Source: Rutpela maculata
Taxonomy: Eukaryota; Arthropoda; Insecta; Coleoptera; Cerambycidae
NCBI GenBank assembly: GCA_936432065.2
Contig: OW386293.2
Location: forward strand, 65,241,965-65,305,964
DNA: 64,000 bases
Direction of reading: 5' to 3'
Below, in pieces: positions 21,841-34,515 of the stretch (position 1 is the stretch's first letter; each line of letters opens with the position of its first letter). The translations under genes and the position numbers were made by a program. The notes under the pieces were generated by a model that was not told the DNA's origin, did not search any database, and was given only the letters and a program-made list of their open reading frames with translations.

Positions 21841-22864
21841 TAAGGCGACCAGAACACTGAGTATCAAACTTAGAGAATCATGAGATTCCGATTAACTCAG
21901 TTGTTTAGGTCTTCCAAATGAAAACTCCAGGGATTAAGACTAGCAACAAGTCCTTACATCAATAAAATGCAATTAGTTCAAAGAATACCATTTATTTAAT
22001 AAATATAAAACAATACAGTGATTTTCTGCAAAATGATATAATATGAAAGAATCACGCCTCCCCAACTAAGACAAATTACTTTTCAACCATACAAATGAGA
22101 GCGTACGCTAACGATCGATTTGGAAGAAAAGATTAATGTAACTTCCTCAGAATTTAATGCAAGCCTTTTAAAAAGAATTTAAAAATTTTGCATTTTTGGT
22201 AATTATGGCTGACTGAAAATAATATAAAAATATTTTACTCAAAAAATTTTGGTTCGCTTATGAGTAGCTTAAAGGTCCCATGATTATCTCATTCACGGGA
22301 CGGAGTTCGACTAATACGTGAGTTTAATAACTTTCGGCCAGTCTTACGACGTACTTGTCCCCATGCAGGTTCAATATAGGAAAAATGACAGCGAGTCGCC
22401 TCCAAACGACTTTTCGGCAAATTAGATTTTTGAGTCCTTTGTGCACAATGCGGTTTTCTCTATAACTGTATTATTTGGAAAGCCCTGCAGTTGGCTTTCC
22501 TACCATCGCTTTGCCATCCAAGGCACTCGTCCAAATTATGAGTCGCTGGGTATTCACCCAAACTTGTTTTATGCGAGAAACCGGCCTTGTGCATTTTCAC
22601 TGATTTTTTACCAATTTTTGCTTATAGGCGCTACGACGCCTTTGCCAAATTCGTCGGTTTCGCCCTTTTGATACATTGCATTGTTAAAATTTTATAGTCA
22701 GTCTTTAGAACAGAACATATAATGACTGTTCCTCCATGTCTTCGGCGGAGGAGGAAAGTTGAAAATATTATGAATATTTTCAAAGTACTTTTTTGGCGTA
22801 CTTGGTCCATGACCACTATATACTTTCACTCTGATATTCTGGACCAAAATATATTTTCCTAAGT

Positions 22865-22896
22865 AAAAATTCGATGTTTCTTCGAATTTTTACTCG
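22865..22896. repeat. Short hairpin
   Basis: GTAAAAATTCGA pairs with TCGAATTTTTAC around a loop TGTTTCT. An isolated inverted repeat inside the LTR-like insertion. Confidence 0.6.
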
Positions 22897-23159
22897 GTTG
22901 TGCCTAATGTCTTATCGAACTTATAACGGTCCTTTTGGGCTAGTTTTTGGTCCTTCAGACTTGTATGCTCGGATCGAAAACGCCCTTAAATGAATTTTTT
23001 ACCTAAATCGAATTTTTGTTTTGGCTTCGACTTAGGTCAATTCTGAAAGGTTCTATAACATATCACCGAGCAGTATATAAGTGTCATGGTAGTTGGGTCA
23101 GTTTATCTAAGTCTAGTTATGTCTAGTATTGTTTGAGATCTTTTATAGACAGACACAAT

Positions 23160-23701
23160 CATGACACAATCATGATGTCTCTGCGGGACAGTAGAGCTGT
23201 GCCTGCCTGCCGGTCAATGTGGTCGGCCCGATAAGTTATGTAACCTGGAATACTAAGATTGTGCTGTGGCTTGAGGAAGGTCTCACAGAGACAACATATG
23301 TGTGATAATTCGGCTGTCTGGCTGGGGTATTGAATTATAATATTTTTAATGATTTTGTGATGTGATGAGGTTGTTATTCATTAGAGTAAAGCAAAGCGTA
23401 TTCTAGGATTATGAGCATTTTCTCCAGGAGATCTCTGGTGTTTTTGAATACTGCTGACAGATTTTTTAAGGTTGCCCATACTCACAAATATCAAAGTTTT
23501 TAATGAAGTCTAAAATTTCTCTGCAGGGGTTTTCCTCCTCACCCACGAGGTTTTATATGAGGTTTTTATGACGTTCTTTAGGTTATTTTCGCAATTTACT
23601 ATTAGAGGGGGCTGCGCAAAAAAAATGTGGTTTATTTCTGGGGCTCCATTAGGTAACCCATATGTATTTCGACATGCCAGATGCCCGTTTAGCTCCATCA
23701 C
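23160..23701 (-). pseudogene. LINE ORF1 end and endonuclease start
   Basis: From 23701 leftward the minus strand reads MMELNGHLACRNTYGLP, NHIFFAQPP and SYKTSWVRRKTPAEKF, probably the C-terminal part of ORF1 (low certainty). From about 23310 to 23160 it reads ETFLKPQHNLSIPGYI, TYRADHIDRQAGTALL and SRRDI, the N-terminal part of an APE-type endonuclease with the E-T-x-L catalytic region. The gene is then cut by the 21471-23159 insertion and resumes at 21470. Several frame changes and stops. Same LINE as 20977-21470. Confidence 0.65.
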
Positions 23702-23739
23702 ACCAATTTTCAGTAAATCGCGAAAAATCTAAATAAATC

Positions 23740-24155
23740 GGTTTTTACGGGTGTTTTTTGAGGTTAGTGATGAAAACCGAGCCAATCTGACAATTCTAAC
23801 TTCGGATTCAGCAGGTCAAAATACATAGGGATACATTGGTCTGATCCGCCGGACAGAGCACATTTTTTGTTTGTTTTGGTGGTGTTATTTGGAGTCAGGG
23901 ATGAAAAGCAAGCCAATCTGAAAATTCTGACTTCGGATTCGGATTCATCTGGTCAAAATACATACGGATACATTGGTCCGATCCGCCGGACAGACCACTT
24001 TTTTTTATTTAGGGGCGTTTTTTAGAGTCAGGGATGGAAAACGAGTCAATCTGAAAATTATGACTTCGGGTTCGTATTCAGGGGGTCAAAATACACAAGG
24101 ATACATAGGTCTGGCCTGCCGGACAGACCACTTTTTTTGTGGGGCTGTGTTATCA
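23740..24155 (-). repeat. ~133-bp tandem array, isolated third copy
   Basis: About three units in the same orientation as the array at 12190-12709, with ATCCGCCGGACAGA or CTGCCGGACAGA markers at about 23846, 23979 and 24115. It ends with GTGGGGCTGTGTTATCA, the terminal motif of the foldback element. No inverted partner is seen nearby. Confidence 0.8.
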
Positions 24156-26079
24156 ATAATTATTGTATATAAAGGTTTAATATTTCAGTAATTACAGATT
24201 AGGTACTAGAGCTTAACTTTAATTTAGAATTCAGTATAAGAAATTACAGACTTTTAGCTTTAGAAATACATAGTTACGTAGATACATCTTTCTTCGATCT
24301 GCACTATGGTGCTCTTACCTTACACCAGTAAAATGGCTCCTAATAAACCTCATGGGTAACATTAGTACACGACGAGGATGTACTTCTTGATTCTCTGATT
24401 TTTATTTACAAAAAGTCATACAAAAGCCCAGAAAAATAATTTTGCCCATTGCAGTCCGTTTCAAAGTAACTAAATTAAAAATCGAAACAAGTTTTTGCGA
24501 ATATCGGTCGGCTGTTTCTTGTAATCACGATAGATTTTTTTGTTAGAATGTTGCATTAAATCAGATGAATTTCTAATAATATAATTTATAATATAACGTT
24601 GAAAAAGCGTATTCCCTAACAGGGAAACATTTTATTTTTAAGTGAACTATATTTTATAATTTTCAAGCAAAATATTATATGTGCTTAATTTTAAGTAAAA
24701 TGGACGCCAGTTAAATATGCAGTTAGTAATATTCACATATGGCTTCAATTTGTTCCTAGTGACAAGATAATGAACGCTGTGTGGCATTCAACAGTTTTCT
24801 TTAAGATATTTTTCACCATATTTGTATCACTCAACACGATATGTTTGCTAGTAGAATAATTTCGTCTTATTTGTCTTGAATTACATGTACTTGACAAAAA
24901 CCGTCACTGAAGTAATCTGGCTATTGCGTTATATCCTTTGTATAGTGTTCCGTCATGTCCTTAAGGAAACATCGGAATCTTATTCAAAAGCGAGTACATG
25001 TTGCGGTATTTAGACAAGTCCCGCAAGAATCCAGGCCGGATCCAATTTGGCTTAGTCGTGCTGCAGGATCATCCCACAAGAACTCTGCTGAGACCTTAGA
25101 AATAGGAACACATTAGTAGATACATATAATTTCTCTATGGACTTATTGTTCTAATACACATAAAATATGCAAATACTATTTGCTAATGGCTAATGCCAAG
25201 TACGAATTTACCCATTTACTTTAAGCTTTATTGAAGCAAAAATTATTAAGGTTCTATTTGCGAAACAATAGAGGTAAAATTTGTCTGAAATTAGGTCAAC
25301 ATGTGGTAAATTTGAAATAATATATTTAATACTTTGATGTGCAATTTCAAATTACACAGCCGTTTTTGTGTAAGAGAAAAGAGAAGAATATTATCATGCC
25401 GTGCTATATTCCCTTCGTCTATTATTAGTTTGAACAGAATAACCGTCCCTATAGCACAAGTTGATTGGGACAACATAGGTACCAACACATTGGGCCAATA
25501 TACCGAGCGACAGATTTTTAAAATAAACGCCCAATATTGCAATCATATTAGATATCAAGATTGACGTCATGATACGATGAAATATAAAATACGCTCGGTA
25601 CTAGTACCACACGGAAAAAACACTATTGTATTCTGAACCGTTCAGTCAATGGTACACTCTGTTCAGTATTCCTCGGATATAGTTATAATTAATGTAAACA
25701 AAGACTTATTATTGGTAAACAAGATGCTTATCTTATTACCTTAAATATAAACTTCTTTTGGTAACCAAACAATGATTTAATGACAAGGACTTTCATTGCA
25801 ATAATACTCTGTTACTATTTCTACATTATATTATTTTTCATGGTATAAGATAACTTTTTTGGAAGGATCATATAACAATTTAAAACAATAAATTATTTCA
25901 TTGTCCTGTTATTACTCACGTTAATTTCGAGTATAACTATCATTAAATGCATATATTTTTATCGTAATTTTATTCTGGTATGTTTTTCTACCTAATGCAG
26001 ATATAATTATTGCAATGAGAAGGATATATTACCTCAAAAATATATCGATATAGAGTAAATTTTGAGATATAATTATTGG
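24156..26079. other. Gene-less stretch
   Basis: No recognisable gene or element ends. A 76-codon plus frame at 25334-25564 and an overlapping minus frame have no known domain. Confidence 0.45.
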
Positions 26080-26720
26080 TAGATTATTACTTTAATTGAT
26101 TGCTAGTATATAATTATTCATTTAATATAGTGATAGTATTGTCTGAAAATATCAATTATTTATTGTATTTTTGGTTATAGTTGGGTAGAATCTGAAATGG
26201 GTTTGGTATGAATTGATAATTCACCTAAGACACCATATGTGTCGCACATAAAGTTACTATAATAAGAAAAACGTATATGATATAAGTGACATTTTTCTGT
26301 ATTATTGCTATAATTTTATGAACGGCATATATGAAATAATACGCAAATTATCAACACTTATGTGTTATTTAAAAACGTTACCTTAATGATTTCATCGCAT
26401 GCGATGATGATGGAAATCACTAAGTTAACGTTTTAAATAACACATATCTAGATGATTCGCATATAATTTCATATATGTCGCTCATAAAATTATTGCAATA
26501 ATACCGAAAAATGTCACTTATATCGTATACGTTTTTCTTATTATAGTAGCTTTGTGTGCAACACATATGGAATTTTAGGTGAATTATCAACTCATGCCAA
26601 ACCCAATTTAGATTATACCCAGCTATAATCAAAAATATAATAAATATTAATTGATATTTTCAGTCGATACTATCAGTATATCACTAATAATTATATAAGA
26701 TTATCAATTATAACATTGTT
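26080..26720. mobile_element. ~640-bp palindromic element
   Basis: Centre CATCGCATGCGATG at about 26400. Arms of about 310 bp are inverted copies: AACGTTA/TAACGTT near the centre, GACATTTTTC/GAAAAATGTC, ACGTATA/TATACGT, CCATATGTG/CACATATGG, then CTGAAAATATCAA/TTGATATTTTCAG further out. No coding content. The outer limits are approximate. Confidence 0.75.
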
Positions 26721-27106
26721 TTCTACTGAACTTTCAATGGCAAGATTTAATGATGAACTTGACTGTTCTTTGTGTAATTTTGTACATACTTATGCATGCG
26801 TCTAAGAAATGGTATACAGGATATCAAGAAATAAAATAATTTTTATATAACAAAAATAGTACATTCTTGAACAAACAGTTTAACAAATCAATAATAATAT
26901 TACTGAATTCAATCAGAACAAATCTAAAAAGATTTTCTTTAGAAAAATATTCGTGAACAAACTGTTTAACAAATCAACAAAAAATATTAGTTGTTATGTT
27001 AGTCCAAACATAAAAAAAAAATAAATGGCACAAGCCACAATTAGGATATTTCAATGCTAAATTCATATGAACAAAAATAAAAGCCAAAGAGAAAATATTA
27101 TTATAT

Positions 27107-27562
27107 TGTAATATGTTGCAACCCCTTAAAATTTAAGGTTATGTTGGTTACTAAAAAGAAGGCACAGACTTCAACAGACCGAATATCTGAATGTAGTGTA
27201 TTTGCACCTACTCGAGAAACCTACCAGAAGTTAGTTCTGGTGACATCTGGAATTATCTAGAGAATGGTGGCGTCATCACAGAAAAATCGAGATCTGTCAT
27301 TTTTAGGTATAAAAGACCGACCGCATTCTCAGCGAGTAGTTCAGAAAGTTCAAGAAGTATAGAAAGTGAGGTTAAGACTTCAAAGATAAACAAAGTGATA
27401 AACATTGTGATTTTAGTCAGTAAAGTGTATTTAAATTAATAATAGTATTGTGAAGTATCCAGTAAATATTTAATAAAGTGTGTTAGTGGACATCTCTTGT
27501 TATAATTTTTGGAACCCACGGAATTTGCGAGGGTGGTTTCCTAAGGGTGGAAACACGTTACA
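27107..27562 (+). mobile_element. 456-bp solo LTR, family A copy 1
   Basis: It starts TGTAATATGTTGCAACCCC and ends GAAACACGTTACA, with ATAT flanking both sides (27103-27106 and 27563-27566), a 4-bp target duplication. A promoter-like GGTATAAAAG lies at about 27306 and AATAAA at about 27472. The right half matches 38580-38840. No primer site or gag adjoins, so it is a solo LTR. Confidence 0.65.
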
Positions 27563-29989
27563 ATATATTCCCTTGGTTACACCATGTAGCCAGAAATTTT
27601 CACTTCGAAAAAAAAACTGACCAGTACACTTGTTTTCAGCTGGATACTATTGTTTCCCATTTAAACAATTTAAAACTTGTAGCACTGTAGTACATCGGGA
27701 TTCACAAGTTTTTGGTAACTGTTCTGTAAAGGAGGAAGTTTGATTATTGTAATTTTTTTATTATACCAATACCAGTATATGTTTTCCAATAAAATACTTA
27801 TTTATCTAAAATAATATACAAAAATTCTAATACGTACAAGTTGTAACAGATATTTTTGTAACAAATAATGTTCAATAAAGACCAAAGTAAGTCATGAAAA
27901 CAAAAGTTACTGCAATTTATTGTCAAATGTATCTAAGTTAGTTTTTGTTAGTATTTTTGCATTATTAAATAAATAAGGATTTTGTTGTAAAACCAGGCAG
28001 ATTGAAAATATCGCACTAGATTTTTCTTAAAAAAATTGCTAATATAAATTTTCGGAAAATCCACCCTTACGTTTACCTCACTAAATGCACGCCTATGGTG
28101 ATCTCTCAAATTTTACTCTTTAAATAAATTCGAACGCGGGGCAGTAGCATATTTTTGAGATATTATCTATAGTCGCTTTATGAAATTGGCATGGGACACG
28201 TGTTATACAATATCAAACTAATACTTTTAACTTTTAAAATATAACAACTGTGCATGGGCACATGCAATCAGTTAAAAATAATTTTAAACATCCGTACCTC
28301 AACGGAGACTATACACAGAAAATCGACAACCCAATTTTAACAAAAATATACAAACAAGTTTGAGATACTTGCGTTGGTTTACCAACAGATCGCAATAACA
28401 ATTGATATACCCCACCCATGCACTGGATATTTCCACGTTGTTTCCTAGATGTAGTGTATTATATTATATAAATAGGTACTTACCATCAAATACAGGGATT
28501 AACTCATGTAACTCCCAGGATTCCAACATTTTTTCCATGCCTACACACTGCACAACCAAATTAGAAACATAGCGGTACTACTGCGCTGCAAATTCTGCGA
28601 TAGACCACTCGTCGGTGTTAGTTGGATGCTGAAAGGACTTTCTCCCCACCTATGGCTTTTTTTCTTAGCGACAATGGGACTTCAAATTTTTTCATTTATA
28701 AAAGGTTCGCTTCAACGATAAGGATTAATGAAGCTAATACTGGATATAGTTCTTATAAAGGGAGCAACATTTAATTTATTAATATCATGGATAGCTAAGA
28801 AAATATAAAACATTGTACCCATTATTTATTATGATTTAAGCAAATGATAAGTATTTTAGATCGATGACGTTCTTCATTAATTAAAGAGAAACAGAATATT
28901 GCTGAATACCCATTATTTTTATTGGACAAATTTGAGCGGTTTGCTTCAATAAAGCTAACTATTTCTGAAATAACTATATACTTCAGATCGTTATTAACAG
29001 TGATTTTAGCATTCATGTAATTTTTTTTTAAGCAAATTTAAATATGATCGATTTTCAATTAAAAATTTGTGCTTAAAAGAAATTTTGATATTTCATTGTT
29101 TAGATAACTCTGTTTTAGATCAATGCCAATTAATATTAATTTAAACGAAAAGTCATCAAACATAGGACTGTCATCGGAAATACAATAACAGTTTTTTCCG
29201 TGCAGCTTTTGACCTGCTGTGCGCACGGCGTCACCTGTTAGTCACTTTCAAATCGAGCCCGCGCCCGCGACAGTCGCGTGTCCAATGTCTACCTAAAAAT
29301 ACATCGAAAACCGTAATATAAGACCTAGAAAGCTGAAATTTGCAGGCAATTTAATTTTTAATATAGAATTCTAAGATTGCATTTGTCAGCACTTTTAATT
29401 TTGCAACAAGACACAAGGTAGGTGGGTTTAAATGTTGGTGAAAACACCTCCAAAATAATTGATGCAAGTACGTATGATCTTTTGCACCATTGATTTTTCA
29501 ACGGGTTATAAGCTATTCATTTTGTTTTTATTTAATACCAAATTTTAATTCAGTTAATTCAACACAATAAATAGTAATAGAAAATAATATACTACTTTAA
29601 TTAGTTTAATTATGAAACAGTGCTTTTATCTAACGTTATTCAGGAAAATAGACAAACAGTAAGAATAAAAAATATTTATTCTGTTATTTCGAGATAAATT
29701 GCCGGATTCTTTAATGTTTCTATTATGAAAATACATTTTGCATCTGCAAAATAGCGTTTTCGCGATATGACTTAATTCAATAGCCCGGGACATGTCAATA
29801 TGTTCTCTCAAGCTAATTATTACAAATATTTAATGACTTCATTAATTTGCTTAAAAATCTCATTCGTTTTTTGACCCTACAAGAAAATAGGAATTCGATT
29901 TCATTAAATAACACTATAACGTAGGTCCATTAGTTCTTATACCGCATTCTCTGCGCTGGCGCTGTATCGTCCGCGAGGGCGCTCCGTTT
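27563..29989. other. Gene-less stretch
   Basis: No recognisable gene. One short GC-rich patch with CGCGCCCGCGACAGTCGCG lies at about 29262; whether it marks a promoter cannot be judged. Confidence 0.45.
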
Positions 29990-32173
29990 TAGCCAGGGAG
30001 GTAGCGACAGTTTTCGTGAAATCATTTGTATAAAGCTAGATTTTTTACCATGATAGTTTAGACAGTATCAATGATGAAGGTGCAATTCTGCCAATCTATA
30101 AGTCCTGCAGAAATGAGCAAAAAAATTAAATAACATGTCGCAAAAAGATATAAATTTTCTGAAATGTCACAAAATGTCACTTTTGATTCGTTTGTACCGA
30201 GCCGAATTTTCGAGTTTCGCCGTGCAATTTACGACCAGGTTTATCTAGAAGACTTCCTCTATACGTCCCGACATCGTACGGCCGTCCCAATGGTGTTTTT
30301 CGAAAAAGATGGACGTGTCAAGATTGCATGTTTTTGCAATTTTTTCGACTTCGAAATGCTAGCTGTTTTTTGCTATTTTTCGCAGATATCTCCGAAACGG
30401 TGGGAGTTAGCTCGAAATAAAAAATAAGGTCAAACGAGTATTTTCCATTACGAATCTTTTTGCTACCATCAGAATTTTTTTTTTTTCTCGTTTCGGAGAT
30501 AACTACTGAAATATCGTCCATGTACGGAAAAAAATCGCAAATTTTGAGCTTCTACAGTTGGCAACTTTTTAATCTCGGCTTCTACGCCAAAAGACTACTC
30601 TAACTAATTTAAATAGAATCAAATTTGCTAAAACCGTTTTTTTAATTTTTTGAATTCCGACAATAATGAAGGAATTAGAGCGGGCGGAATTTGGGACTTT
30701 TTTTTTTTTCGGTAAAATTTCTCCATTTGATACCGTAATTAATCGGTAATTAACTGAAATCGATCTCATACGGTGTTCACTTAATATCATGTACTACTTT
30801 GACGCTCCGTTAATCTTGGCCCTTCGAAACTAAGGTTCCCGGGAAAAATTATTTTTTTAAGATTTGCATACACTCTATAGGAAAACGTGCAATTTTCTAC
30901 ATTTCCTCGAATATCTCGATAATTATCGTTTTTTTCGAAAAATTACAGATTGTTTAACTTTTTTTATGCCCTATAATTTCAGCAACGTCTACCAAAGATT
31001 TAGCCACCTTTCAGTGGAGATAGAATGTGACTTTTAATCTAAATAGTGCATAAACTGCTTGTAGACAAAAAATCAGCTTTGTAGATTAATATTCCGCGGC
31101 GGAAAATGCAAAACTTATCCGCGAACTGCAATACCCCGAAGCGCATATTCGGTCATAAGTCTTTTGTTTTTTGTTAGAGAAAAAATTTAAAAAAGTGTGG
31201 CAAAGCTCAATCAATTCTCTTTACATAAGCTGTCTACAAATTTTTCGAAATAAACGATAATTATCGAAATATTCGAGGAAATGTAGGAAATTACACGTTT
31301 TCTTATAGAGTGTAAGTAAATCTTAAAAAAATAAAGGAACCTTTGTTTCGAAGGGCCAAGATTAACGGAGCGTCAAAGTGAACATCGTATATGAGATCGA
31401 TTTCAGTAAATTACCGATTAATTACGACGACAAAATGGAGAAATTTTACCGAAAAAAAAGTCCCAAATTCCGCCAACTCTAATTCCTTCATTTTTGTCGG
31501 ACTTCAAAAAATAAAAAAAAAAACGGTTTTAGCAAATTTAATTCTATTTAAATTAGCTAAAGTAGTCTTTTGGCGTAGGAGAAAAGATTAAAAAGTTGCC
31601 AACTGTAGAAGCTCAAAATTTGCGATTTTTTCTCGTACATGGCCGATATTTCAGTAGTTATATCTGAAACGAAAAAAAAAAAATCAAAATTCTGTTGGTA
31701 GCAAAAAGATTCGTAGTGGAAAATACTCGTTTGACCTTATTTTTTATTTCGAGCTAACTCCGAGCATTTTGGAGATATCTGCGAAAAATAGCAAAAAACA
31801 TCTTGCATTTCGGCGTCGAAAAATTGCAAAAACATGCAATCTTGACACGATCATATTTTTCGAAAAATACCATTGGGACGGCCGTACGATGTCGGGACGT
31901 ATAGAGGAAGTCTGTCAGATAAACCTGATCGTAAATTTCACGGCGAAACTCGAAAATTCGGCTCGGCACGAACGAATCAAAAGTGACATTTTGTGACGTT
32001 TCAGAAAATTAATTTCTGTTTGCAACATGTTATTTAATTTTTTACTCATTTTTGCAGGACTTATAGATTGGCAGAATTGCACCTTTATCATTGATACTGT
32101 CTAAGTAATCATGGGAAAAATATCTAGCTTTATATATATTAACAAGAAAAATCTGTCGCTACCTCCCTGGCTA
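29990..32173. mobile_element. 2.2-kb foldback element with ~0.95-kb inverted arms
   Basis: The ends are TAGCCAGGGAGGTAGCGACAG and its inverse at 32153-32173. The arms run 29990-30945 and 31235-32173 and pair along most of their length, e.g. TCAATGATGAAGGTGCAATT/AATTGCACCTTTATCATTGA and AACGATAATTATCGA-type sequence at the inner limit. A ~290-bp loop lies between. The frames seen in the arms mirror each other and show no known domain. A related but diverged arm segment lies at 60889-61100. No target duplication identified. Confidence 0.75.
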
Positions 32174-32754
32174 TATACTTAATTGCAATTTTCTCGAAAA
32201 CTGTTAGTCCTAGAAAAAAAGTTTCAAATAAAAAAGTTAGCTCCATCTTCATACGTTCACCTTCACCTCCACCTTCATACGCCCTCAATATACTTGATAT
32301 CTAATTCGAAAGATAAAAATGTTTCTCGCTTGTCATATTCGAACCTGTAAAATTTCGACATGTATTAAAAAAAATCATATTTTCTTTATTTCATGTTACT
32401 TGACCTTCATATTAACACATTTTGTTGACAGATATGGAGTCAAAACACGGTAAAAAATTGATATTAATTCGTTGTCCCGTTTTTGAGTTGGAGTGAGTTA
32501 AACGAGAAAATAATTGTATCTATTATTTTACAATTTTCTGACATTTTTGGTTCAATTTTTTGTCTCGATCATCCAAAAGAGTCGTAATTTCTTATTTCAT
32601 CGAATGATAAGCTTCGAAACACTTATGTCAAGGTAATTTTAGTTTACATCTAAAATAAAAATTGACCGCTGAACTAGTTGAGCCTAACGTGACGGTACAG
32701 CGGAGACTGCGGTAAGGGGAGGTATGCGTGAGAGCGTATCTCTCTTTCATAGTA

Positions 32755-32884
32755 TCATGGATTGACGTCATATTGGACACCAACCTTGGCACCATATGGG
32801 ATACCAACATTGGTTCCATATTAGATACCAACATGGGTGTCATACTGGACACTAATAGGCGTTATATTGGATACTAACATATAG
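32755..32884. repeat. ~33-bp minisatellite, left part
   Basis: Repeats of the type CCATATTGGATACCAACAT in about four degenerate copies. It stops at ATAG before the foldback element and resumes at 34476. Confidence 0.7.
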
Positions 32885-34475
32885 TAGCCCAGACGACAGA
32901 GATCATTTTATAGTGAAACCCACAAAAAGTTGCAAACTGAATAATTTTTTTTTAATGAGTTCGTTAAAGTGTATGGAATAATATCCTGAAAAGTTTACAT
33001 TCCGCTCGGATACAGAACATAAAAGTGAACAAATAGTGAAAAAAAAATTTTTTTTATCAATTTTTTCAAAATTTTTAAATTAGGTCAGGCTATAACAAAA
33101 ACAAAAAATACAGGTGGGTAGACCACGTGTTTCTGAACAAAAAATGTTCTAATAAATTTTATCGTTAAAGCCACGGTTTTCCCGGAAAAAAATAGTGAAG
33201 TAACTTTGTCACTCTTCTCGGCCAAGCGCACGGTTAAATGCATACTATGGAACCTCTAAAAATTCTTAGCAGTTCTAACAAGTAAAATAAAGCTTTTTTC
33301 TCTTTCTGATTACACATTTTTAACATTTTTCTTAGTGACTAAGAGGATAAATAGTGAGTCTGGAGGGAAAATATATAATTATGAACGCATACACAGACAC
33401 CACACATAGCCGCCGAATTGCTCGCATGAATTTTTATGTGCCTGTACTGTATTGTATTTATTACAGATACACCCATTCACATTTCAGCTATATCCATTGA
33501 ATTCCTTAACATTAGTTAATGTATTGGAAACGTTCCAGAATTTATATTCAAAACAATCAAAGATATTTTCATAGTTATAAGGATAAGATCGTGACAATCG
33601 CAATTTCTTATCATGATATGATTAATCATATTTTCGAAAAAATGCATAAAAATAAACGAATTTGTGTTTGAACATTCGAAAAGTATACATTTTTCCGAAA
33701 TAGTGATATTTTATTTTTTTTCCAATGGGTCACTTTCTCGGCAAGTTACAGCCTCCAATATATATATTTACCAAGAAAATCATCAAGCAATTAAATTAAA
33801 ATGATTTGAGATGTACTTTTTTTTAATCCACGTTACTACAACTTAATAAACCATAATAATCATGAAGTGTACATACTAACTAACAGTTCTCAATGAAGAA
33901 AGAATTAAAGTATTACCGCCGCTTTTATTTTTTTCTATATTTTTTATTGCGACGATTGAGTTCGGGCGTGATAATATATAAAAGTATATTTTTCCCATCC
34001 ATCCTTTGCTTGTTTTGTTTAAAACAAAAAAGCATCAGAAAGCTACAATTTCCATCTTTTAAATGAACCAAGACTCATGTATATTGAACAAATTCCGATT
34101 TAGTGACATGTAATTCAATGCGTCGGTGTCACAGTCATGCGTATTCCAGCGCACGCACGCATGTATCTCGCTTCGAGTTATAACGTTACATTTGACTATT
34201 TTTTTCCGGGAAAACCGTGGCTTTAGCGATCAATTTTTGTTAGCACATTTTTTGTTCATAAATACGTGATCTATCCATCTGTATTTTTTGTTTTTTCCCG
34301 GCTTGACTTCATTTCAAAATTTTGAAAAAATGGGTAAATTTTTTGTTAACTTTTTTTTATGTTCTGCATCCGAGCGGATGCAGGATATTATTCTACACAC
34401 TTTCACGAACTCATTGAAAAAAAGTTTACACAGTTTGCAACTTTTTGTGGGTAAATACCTTCATCGACCGGGCTA
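32885..34475. mobile_element. 1.6-kb foldback element inserted in the minisatellite
   Basis: Ends TAGCCCAGACGA and TCGACCGGGCTA, inverted. Flanks are ATAG on both sides (32881-32884 and 34476-34479), a candidate 4-bp target duplication. The arms are about 320 bp: CCCACAAAAAGTTGCAAACTG pairs with the region at 34430-34450, TCCGCTCGGAT with ATCCGAGCGGA, and AAAGCCACGGTTTTCCCGG with CCGGGAAAACCGTGGCTTT. The AT-rich interior has no gene. Confidence 0.75.
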
Positions 34476-34515
34476 ATAGGGGCTATATTGGATACCAACA
34501 TAGGCGCCATATAGC
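34476..34515. repeat. Minisatellite, right part
   Basis: Continuation of the 33-bp repeat with GGGCTATATTGGATACCAAC and TAGGCGCCATATAG. Its separation from 32755-32884 is explained by the element between them. Confidence 0.65.

Larger units (their letters stand above)
21471..23159. mobile_element. 1.7-kb insertion splitting the LINE, possibly LTR-derived
   Basis: It lies where only about 100-150 endonuclease codons are expected. The left edge has GGGCGCCA at 21493-21500, i.e. TGGCGCCC on the minus strand, like a primer binding site. The right part has a TATATAAG box at about 23075 and, on the minus strand, TATAAAAG at about 23140. A ~117-bp tandem duplication is at 21619-21840. No gene. A minus-strand LTR plus a short leader is the best reading, without proof of its ends. 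Confidence 0.35.

Noticed and set aside
30164..31996. Mirror-image ORFs in the foldback arms as a possible gene
   Set aside because: Both arms give frames because they are inverted copies. No catalytic motif, and the diverged copy at 60885 does not keep a credible protein.
32628..32852. ORF with repeated Met-Val-Ser units
   Set aside because: It is the translation of the 33-bp minisatellite.
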